Positions 6,235 through 10,281 of a DNA stretch of 10,281 bases are shown piece after piece (the first letter of the stretch is position 1; every line of letters starts with the position of its first letter). A model generated the notes under the pieces. The model was given only the letters and a program-made list of their open reading frames with translations, was not told the DNA's origin and made no database searches. This DNA is from Alphaproteobacteria bacterium (GTDB lineage Bacteria > Pseudomonadota > Alphaproteobacteria > Rhizobiales > Hyphomicrobiaceae). The stretch is from the NCBI GenBank assembly GCA_024279745.1, contig JAJRRE010000308.1:1-10281 (forward strand), given 5' to 3'. The position numbers and the translations under genes were made by a program.

Positions 6235-7467
6235 TTATAGCCGGCGGCCCTTAAGGGCGGCAACGGTGCAGGGAATATTACCCGATTTGAAACGATCACA
6301 GATCGACAAAGCCTGCGCGGCCGATGGCAGTGGTCCAGCCAACAACCGGTAACGCCGATTGGCTTTACTTCCCAGTGTTTCATAACGTGGACCCAGGCCG
6401 TCCAAGACATCGCCATAACGATCTTTCAAGGCCAGCCAATTCAGTTGCAATTCCGCTTTTGACGACGCCGAAGCTAATCGGATCGCGATTTTGCGGCGTG
6501 GCTTGGCGCGCTTAACCACGGGCGCCCCAAAACTGATAACGGGTGCGGGTCGGCGAACGGAGCCAGTTTGAATATTCGCGGCTTTGGCTTTGGCCGTCTT
6601 GCGCGGAACCACAATAGCCACGGTTTTCACGCTTTTTATTTTTCGTGTTACTTTGCGCGCATTGGCGATTCTAGGGACCGTCTTTTGCGTAGCCTTGCCA
6701 ATCAAAATACCGGGGGCAGTTTTAGCGATTGGCGATGCCTTGGCATTTGAGATGATTTTGATGCCCTTGCGGGCGGCCTGCAGGGGAGCCGATTTTGCTA
6801 TGCGTGCGGAGGGCGCGCCAATTTTCGCGGCAATCGGTTGACCGGCAAGCGCGGCAGTTTTGAGCGATTTGGCTTTCTGCAATGTACCATTTTGGAATGT
6901 ACCATTTTGTAATGTTCCATTTTTGTCGGCCACATTGGTAAAGCGGGCAGCCAGTTTGCCAGCCGATTTGCGCGCGATCATGGCCGCCCGCGCAGCCGTG
7001 TCACCTGGCAGGCGCCGATTAATGGATACGGGTGTTGCCGCAGCTCCAGCAGCCAGATTTGAAGCTGCATCTGTGACACTGTTCCGGACCTTTGTTGCAG
7101 GGCCTTTGGCAGTAGAACGGGCTGTTTTGCGCGACGTTACTTTTGCCGGGGGAATATCTAATGTTTTGGCACTTTTCGCCGCCACTGCATCAATGGCTTT
7201 AAGCCGCGTGATCTCGTTTTCCAGCCGCCGGACATTATGTTTCAGCTGTTTCAGCTTGGCCATCGCCTTCGATAAGGACCGTTCTCCTCTATTAGATTCT
7301 TGGCTGCTGACCGGGTGTTTCACGGCGCCACCCAAAATTTCAGGTTTGTAAATTATGGTGCCAATATAACCTGCAGCGGCCAGCGCAAGAGCCGCCCAGA
7401 ATAGTCCATAAAGACGCGATTGAGGCTGGCGCGGATTTGGTTTGGGCGTGGGTGTGGATTGTGACAT
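6235..7467 (-). CDS. SPOR-domain membrane protein with coiled coil and Lys/Ala-rich linker
   Basis: A 410-residue protein with a short Pro-rich cytoplasmic N-terminus, one membrane span (about 19-40), and a predicted coiled coil (about 65-92, leucine/isoleucine heptads in AMAKLKQLKHNVRRLENEITRLK). A long basic Ala/Lys/Thr/Pro-rich linker follows (about 93-320). The C-terminal SPOR domain (about 327-410) contains IAIRLASASSKAE, LKDRYGDVLDGL, YRLLAGPLPSAAQALSICDRF and an ending IPCTVA strand. SPOR domains (PF05036) bind denuded glycan strands at division sites, as in FtsN and DamX, so a role at the septum is inferred. The bitopic layout with periplasmic SPOR resembles FtsN, but no FtsN-specific motif is recognised. 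The ATG at 7467 is preferred because GAGAAG lies about 7 bases upstream; a GTG at 7482 is the outermost alternative and would overlap that ribosome site. Confidence 0.85.
   Translation of the reverse strand: MSQSTPTPKPNPRQPQSRLYGLFWAALALAAAGYIGTIIYKPEILGGAVKHPVSSQESNRGERSLSKAMAKLKQLKHNVRRLENEITRLKAIDAVAAKSAKTLDIPPAKVTSRKTARSTAKGPATKVRNSVTDAASNLAAGAAATPVSINRRLPGDTAARAAMIARKSAGKLAARFTNVADKNGTLQNGTFQNGTLQKAKSLKTAALAGQPIAAKIGAPSARIAKSAPLQAARKGIKIISNAKASPIAKTAPGILIGKATQKTVPRIANARKVTRKIKSVKTVAIVVPRKTAKAKAANIQTGSVRRPAPVISFGAPVVKRAKPRRKIAIRLASASSKAELQLNWLALKDRYGDVLDGLGPRYETLGSKANRRYRLLAGPLPSAAQALSICDRFKSGNIPCTVAALKGRRL
6881..6925 (-). repeat. Three 15-bp tandem repeats inside the SPOR gene
   Basis: The plus-strand units are AATGTACCATTTTGG, AATGTACCATTTTGT and AATGTTCCATTTTTG. 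On the coding strand they give NGTLQ-NGTFQ-NGTLQ at about residues 181-196 of the linker. The period is a multiple of three, so copy-number change would keep the frame. The AT-rich composition differs from the flanking GC-rich linker codons. Confidence 0.85.
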
Positions 7468-7543
7468 TAAATCGCTTCTCACTTGCTACTTCGCTCTGGC
7501 TAACAACTACAAATTTAGGGGGGCAGGCCGCTAACGTTTCGGT

Positions 7544-7696
7544 TGCACCCCTATGCAGTGTGGTCCCGCTACGCAGGTATCGGATCTAGGTGCGGCCGTC
7601 CAAGATCACGGTCGTTAAGTTCTAAACATGCTAGGCCCAACCGATCTTCACGTTCTTTTTGGCGGCGGTGACCACAAGTGCTACCTAGCGTGTGCA
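7544..7696 (+). ncRNA. Candidate structured small RNA (interrupted rod, about 150 nt)
   Basis: Nested complementary segments form a rod. TGCAC (7544-7548) pairs with GTGCA (7692-7696), and GCA (7555-7557) with TGC (7679-7681). TGTGGTCCCGC (7559-7569) pairs with 7665-7676 over 11 bp with one bulged T at 7669. ATCGG (7579-7583) pairs with CCGAT (7641-7645). An apical hairpin GCGGCCGT (7592-7599) / ACGGTCGT (7608-7615) closes the end. Two pairs in the apical stem are G-U on the plus strand and would be C-A mismatches on the minus strand, so plus is the likelier sense. A large bubble (7570-7578 against 7646-7664) sits in the middle. Length and rod-with-bubble shape recall 6S RNA, but no 6S sequence signature was recognised. 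No clear promoter or terminator was found. The structure was worked out by hand, without an energy calculation. Confidence 0.33.
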
Positions 7697-7716
7697 GGCT
7701 TTGATTTGCGATATTG

Positions 7717-7795
7717 CCGGACCTAAATTTTGTTTAGGCGCTGGAACAATGACTTGAGTCTCGCAGGAGGGTCAAACAGCGCTTACGTCATTGTT
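7717..7795 (+). repeat. Hairpins downstream of the RNA-like rod
   Basis: CCTAAA (7722-7727) and TTTAGG (7733-7738) form a 6-bp stem with a TTTTG loop, extendable by CCGG/CTGG with one G-U pair. Next, AACAATGAC (7745-7753) is perfectly complementary to GTCATTGTT (7787-7795) across a 33-base loop. GCGCTG (7738-7743) is also complementary to CAGCGC (7777-7782); this pairing competes with the first hairpin and crosses the second. They could be operators or the 3' part of a structured RNA. Confidence 0.45.
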
Positions 7796-8014
7796 GACAA
7801 GTTTTGTTGATGAGCTGTGGAGAACCTTGGAAACAAGAGTATATTTGTGCGTGTTGCAGCGGTGGCCTATGGTTTCGGAGCGAAACGGGCAGTTTGTTGT
7901 GCGCCGTTTGGCTAAGCCGTCCTGGTGGTGGTGAGAGCTAATGGTATGACAGCATCGCTCGCCGGTAGATTTGCTGAAGGTTCGATAAAACCAACGGTTT
8001 CACGCAAGGATTTC

Positions 8015-8061
8015 GCACAGGGGACTTTGCACAGGGAATTTTGTACAGGGAATTTTGTACA
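8015..8061. repeat. Degenerate 14-bp tandem repeats
   Basis: The units are GCACAGGGGACTTT (8015-8028), GCACAGGGAATTTT (8029-8042) and GTACAGGGAATTTT (8043-8056), then a partial GTACA (8057-8061). A more decayed unit, GCAAGGATTTC, lies just upstream at 8004-8014. The 14-bp period is not a multiple of three, which argues against an encoded protein here. Confidence 0.8.
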
Positions 8062-8165
8062 ATGCCTTTATGCACAAGGACGCCCCCAGGAAAAATTGCG
8101 CTCGACAAGGGGGCAGGCGCAGTTTATCGCAGTGATGGGCCACGGATTGCGCCCGCGCGGTACAA

Positions 8166-8204
8166 TCTTTGCCGAAACTTTCTTTGCCGAACCTTTGCCC
8201 GATC
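8166..8204. repeat. Short degenerate repeats based on TTTGCC
   Basis: TCTTTGCCGAAACT (8166-8179) is followed by TCTTTGCCGAACC (8181-8193) and TTTGCCCGATC (8194-8204). The copies are imperfect and the spacing falls from 15 to about 12 bases. This is a second tandem-duplicated patch in the same gene-free stretch. Confidence 0.55.
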
Positions 8205-8300
8205 TTGGCTTTTTGTAAGCGCGCAAGAATAGCGGCGGGCGAGCGGGACATCGGAAATTGCAAAACCAGTGGGGCGCAGCTGCACCAGCTTAGGGACCCC

Positions 8301-8306
8301 TATAAT
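8301..8306 (+). promoter_or_regulatory. Candidate -10 element for glmU
   Basis: A perfect TATAAT lies 60 bases before the glmU start codon. No good -35 hexamer is found at 16-18 bases upstream, and the nearest TTG-type sequence (TTGCAA at 8258) is too far away. A GACGC...GCGTC inverted repeat (8316-8337) lies between it and the gene. Support is the hexamer and its position only. Confidence 0.35.
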
Positions 8307-8366
8307 ATTCATCAAGACGCCTAAAGTTCGCAGCGTCCTAACAAATTTTACGGAATATGAGGCCAT

Positions 8367-9731
8367 ATGGTTGAGCGGTCCTTGCAGATCATCCTCCTTG
8401 CAGCGGGCAAGGGAACGCGGATGAAATCCGATCAGCCAAAAGTCATGCACGCCATTGCCGGGCGCTCCATGCTTGGCCATGTGCTCGCCCTGGCTGAGCG
8501 CGCCGGGGCAAGCGATGTGGCCGTTGTGATCGGCCCGGACATGGACAATGTGCGCGCCGAAGCCTTGGCCCATATGAGCCGGGCCCAGATCTATATTCAA
8601 GAACAGCAGCGCGGGACCGGTGATGCGGTACTGGCTGCGCGCGGCGCGATTGCCGCTCATGATGGCGATGTGCTGGTGCTTTATGGCGATACGCCCCTGA
8701 TTGAGCTGGAGACGTTGACAAAGCTGCGCGATGCCCTGGCCGACGACGCCCAGCTGGCGGTTTTGGGCTTTCATGCGGCCGACCCCACGGGCTATGGCCG
8801 GCTGCTCAGTGATCCGGATGGCGCTTTGATCGCTATCCGCGAACATAAAGACGCCAGCGCCGCCGAACGTGAGATTAGCTTGTGTAATTCGGGTGTCCTG
8901 GCATTTCGCGGCGAACATCTTTTGTCTTTGCTGGAGCGCATTAAAAACGACAATGCCAATGGTGAGTATTATTTAACCGACACGGTCGAAGTGGCCAATG
9001 GGGACGGCTTGCGGGCGGTAGCGATCACTTGTCCCGAGGAAGAAGTTCTGGGCATTAATTCACGCACTCAACTGGCCCAGGCTGAGGCAATCTATCAGCG
9101 CCGTGCGCGGCAAAAGGCAATGGACGGCGGCGCAACTTTGATCGCGCCTGAAACCGTATGGCTGTCCTATGACACGGTTATCGGCCGCGACGTGGTTATC
9201 GAGCCAAATGTATTTATGGCACCGGGGGTCACCATTGCTGACGGCGCTTTGATCAGGGCTAATTGTCATTTAGAGGGCGCGCAACTTGGGCGCGGGGTTA
9301 AAGTCGGCCCTTTCGCGCGGCTACGTCCGGGAACCAAGCTGGCCGCCGGCGCGTTTATTGGTAATTTTGTCGAAGTGAAAAACACTACATTGGGCGAGGG
9401 GGCAAAAGCCTCGCATTTGTCTTATCTGGGCGATGGGGTCGTGGGGGCGCGCGCGAACATCGGCGCCGGTACAATTTTTTGTAATTATGACGGGTTCAAT
9501 AAAGCGCGCACGACCATCGGTGAGGGGGCTTTCATCGGGTCCAATTCGGCCCTGGTGGCGCCGGTAACCATCGGCAAGGGCGCCTTTGTCGGCTCCGGCA
9601 GCGTGATTTCCAAAGATGTCAGCGCCGATGCGCTGGCCTTGTCACGAGCCGCGCAAGAAGAAAAACCCGGTTGGGCAGCCAAGTTTCGCACCATGATGGC
9701 GCGGCGTAAACAACGGGCGTCAGGCGGTTAG
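8367..9731 (+). CDS. glmU: Bifunctional GlmU: GlcN-1-P acetyltransferase / GlcNAc-1-P uridyltransferase
   Basis: A cytoplasmic enzyme making UDP-GlcNAc for peptidoglycan and lipopolysaccharide. The C-terminal domain acetylates glucosamine-1-phosphate with acetyl-CoA; the N-terminal domain then adds UMP from UTP. The 454-residue length is standard. The N-terminal pyrophosphorylase part has LAAGKGTRMKS (11-21), QRGTGDAVLAA and YGDTPL with metal-site D108. From about residue 260 there are left-handed beta-helix hexapeptides. These include NFVEVKN, ASHLSYLGD with the likely catalytic histidine at about residue 350, and NIGAGTIFCNYDGFNK. All expected motifs are present. GAGG sits only about 4 bases before the ATG, closer than ideal. 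glmS follows on the same strand after 237 bases, a pairing common in alphaproteobacteria. Confidence 0.97.
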   Translation: MVERSLQIILLAAGKGTRMKSDQPKVMHAIAGRSMLGHVLALAERAGASDVAVVIGPDMDNVRAEALAHMSRAQIYIQEQQRGTGDAVLAARGAIAAHDGDVLVLYGDTPLIELETLTKLRDALADDAQLAVLGFHAADPTGYGRLLSDPDGALIAIREHKDASAAEREISLCNSGVLAFRGEHLLSLLERIKNDNANGEYYLTDTVEVANGDGLRAVAITCPEEEVLGINSRTQLAQAEAIYQRRARQKAMDGGATLIAPETVWLSYDTVIGRDVVIEPNVFMAPGVTIADGALIRANCHLEGAQLGRGVKVGPFARLRPGTKLAAGAFIGNFVEVKNTTLGEGAKASHLSYLGDGVVGARANIGAGTIFCNYDGFNKARTTIGEGAFIGSNSALVAPVTIGKGAFVGSGSVISKDVSADALALSRAAQEEKPGWAAKFRTMMARRKQRASGG

Positions 9732-9813
9732 AGCCCGCGCTTATACATTGGTTTGATAGCCAGAGTAAGAACCCCGGCTGCATCAATTTTTGTTGGCAGC
9801 AGTGGTATCGGTG

Positions 9814-9853
9814 ATTTGTTTGTTCATTTGTTTATTTGTTTATTTGTTTATTT
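9814..9853. repeat. 8-bp tandem repeat (ATTTGTTT) in the glmS upstream region
   Basis: ATTTGTTT occurs three times in exact tandem at 9826-9849, followed by ATTT at 9850-9853. One more copy lies at 9814-9821, separated by GTTC. It sits in the 237-base glmU-glmS gap, about 115 bases before the glmS start. Exact short tandem units are prone to slippage. Apart from this tract and the leader near glmS, the gap shows no clear terminator or other gene. Confidence 0.85.
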
Positions 9854-9968
9854 CTACCGAACTTTGGCAATAGCCGATAAATGACGAAATACAAGTTGAG
9901 TTGAGCCGGGGCGGAAGGCCTTGTAATGACTAAGCTCAATAGAACGTCAGCTAAAGGAGTGTTCGCAC

Positions 9969-10281
9969 ATGTGTGGCATTGTTGGTATTTTGGGCACCAA
10001 GCCGGTCGCTCCTGATCTGGTCGATGCCTTGCGGCGGCTGGAATATCGCGGTTATGATTCGGCTGGGATCGCTACCGTGGAAAATGGTCATCTCGATCGG
10101 CGCCGCGCCGAAGGTAAGTTGCGCAATCTTGAAACTCGATTGCACAATGAGCCGCTCCGCGGTCATACCGGCATAGGGCATACGCGCTGGGCGACGCATG
10201 GCTCGCCAACGGAAACCAATGCCCACCCGCATATGAGCGACGTGTGTTCGGTTGTGCATAATGGGATTATCGAAAACTTCC
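9969..10281 (+). CDS. glmS: Glutamine-fructose-6-phosphate aminotransferase GlmS, N-terminal part
   Basis: The gene runs off the right edge; 104 residues are visible. GlmS would convert fructose-6-phosphate and glutamine to glucosamine-6-phosphate, the entry step of the hexosamine pathway that GlmU completes. The N-terminal glutaminase (class II amidotransferase) domain is unmistakable. Cys2 becomes the nucleophile after Met removal (MCGIVGI). LEYRGYDSAGIA (24-35), TRWATHG (72-78, with R73) and HNGIIEN (97-103, with the N98/G99 oxyanion-hole region) follow. The start is fixed by Cys2 and by AGGAG at 9955-9959, 9 bases upstream. The sugar isomerase domains lie beyond the window. Confidence 0.97.
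   Translation, partial: MCGIVGILGTKPVAPDLVDALRRLEYRGYDSAGIATVENGHLDRRRAEGKLRNLETRLHNEPLRGHTGIGHTRWATHGSPTETNAHPHMSDVCSVVHNGIIENF

Larger units (their letters stand above)
7468..8366. other. Long region without a convincing protein gene
   Basis: About 900 bases lie between the divergent SPOR gene and glmU. Open frames of 87 and 97 codons occur near 7925-8263 on opposite strands, but they overlap each other, run through tandem repeats and resemble no family I know. The left part (7544-7795) is rich in inverted repeats that could fold as RNA. The right part (8004-8204) holds degenerate short tandem repeats, followed by a possible glmU promoter. Bases 7800-8000 show nothing I can name. No tRNA, RNase P, tmRNA or SRP RNA motif was recognised. 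Confidence 0.6.

Noticed and set aside
6860..7351. 163-codon plus-strand frame inside the SPOR gene
   Set aside because: It is antisense to the Lys/Ala-rich linker. The long open frame follows from the biased codons of that gene, and the N-terminal NVPF repeats are just the 15-bp repeat read on the other strand.
8004..8061. CRISPR-like array
   Set aside because: The units are only 14 bp, adjacent, without spacers, and degenerate. No cas genes are present.
7925..8263. Open frames of 97 codons (plus) and 87 codons (minus) before glmU
   Set aside because: They overlap each other, pass through degenerate tandem repeats whose 14-bp period breaks frame, lack a clear ribosome site, and give compositions unlike a known protein.
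8124..8918. 264-codon open frame on the minus strand opposite the glmU 5' end
   Set aside because: It is antisense to the unmistakable GlmU N-terminal domain, has no recognisable family, and extends into the repeat region. It is best explained as a shadow of GC-biased glmU codons.
9732..9968. glmS ribozyme or other riboswitch before glmS
   Set aside because: The glmS ribozyme is known mainly from Gram-positive bacteria. No matching core or strong nested stems were seen, and the leader is dominated by the octamer repeat and an ordinary ribosome site.

Overview
The window looks like ordinary chromosomal DNA of an alphaproteobacterium with moderate GC content. This rests on three things: the protein sequences (LivHMGF, GlmU and GlmS, and a SPOR-domain protein with a Lys/Ala/Pro-rich linker), the glmU-glmS adjacency common in that class, and the lack of mobile-element genes, tRNAs or rRNAs. 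No lower taxonomic rank can be assigned by eye.

Layout, left to right. (1) Bases 1-319 are the 3' end of a neutral zinc metallopeptidase gene (YpfJ family). (2) Bases 320-696 are a non-coding spacer with a 16-bp tandem duplication and a plausible sigma70-type promoter. (3) Bases 697-5746 are a complete branched-chain amino acid-type (HAAT family) ABC importer: periplasmic binding protein, then a strong intrinsic terminator, then tightly packed livH, livM, livG and livF. The terminator lies between the binding-protein gene and the membrane/ATPase genes, so it probably sets their relative expression. LivF carries an unusual N-terminal extension of about 85 residues that begins with a Ser/Gly/Thr-rich low-complexity tract. 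(4) Bases 5877-6041 encode a likely 54-residue single-span membrane protein that a 60-residue ORF cutoff would miss. (5) Bases 6235-7467, on the minus strand, encode a membrane-anchored SPOR-domain (septal peptidoglycan-binding) protein. (6) Bases 7468-8366 are a roughly 900-bp region without a convincing gene. Its left part folds on paper into a long interrupted rod (7544-7696) followed by further hairpins, so it may encode a structured small RNA. Its right part holds degenerate short tandem repeats. (7) Bases 8367-9731 are glmU and 9969-10281 the start of glmS, the two enzymes that lead to UDP-GlcNAc. They are separated by a leader containing an 8-bp tandem repeat.

Functionally, the window combines a nutrient importer with cell-envelope genes: amino-sugar supply for peptidoglycan and LPS (glmS, glmU) and a division-associated peptidoglycan binder. 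No CRISPR array, defence island, prophage or biosynthetic cluster is visible. The best candidates for something undescribed are the structured intergenic region at 7544-7795, the 54-residue membrane protein, the LivF extension, and the recurring short tandem duplications. All of them need computation or experiment to confirm.
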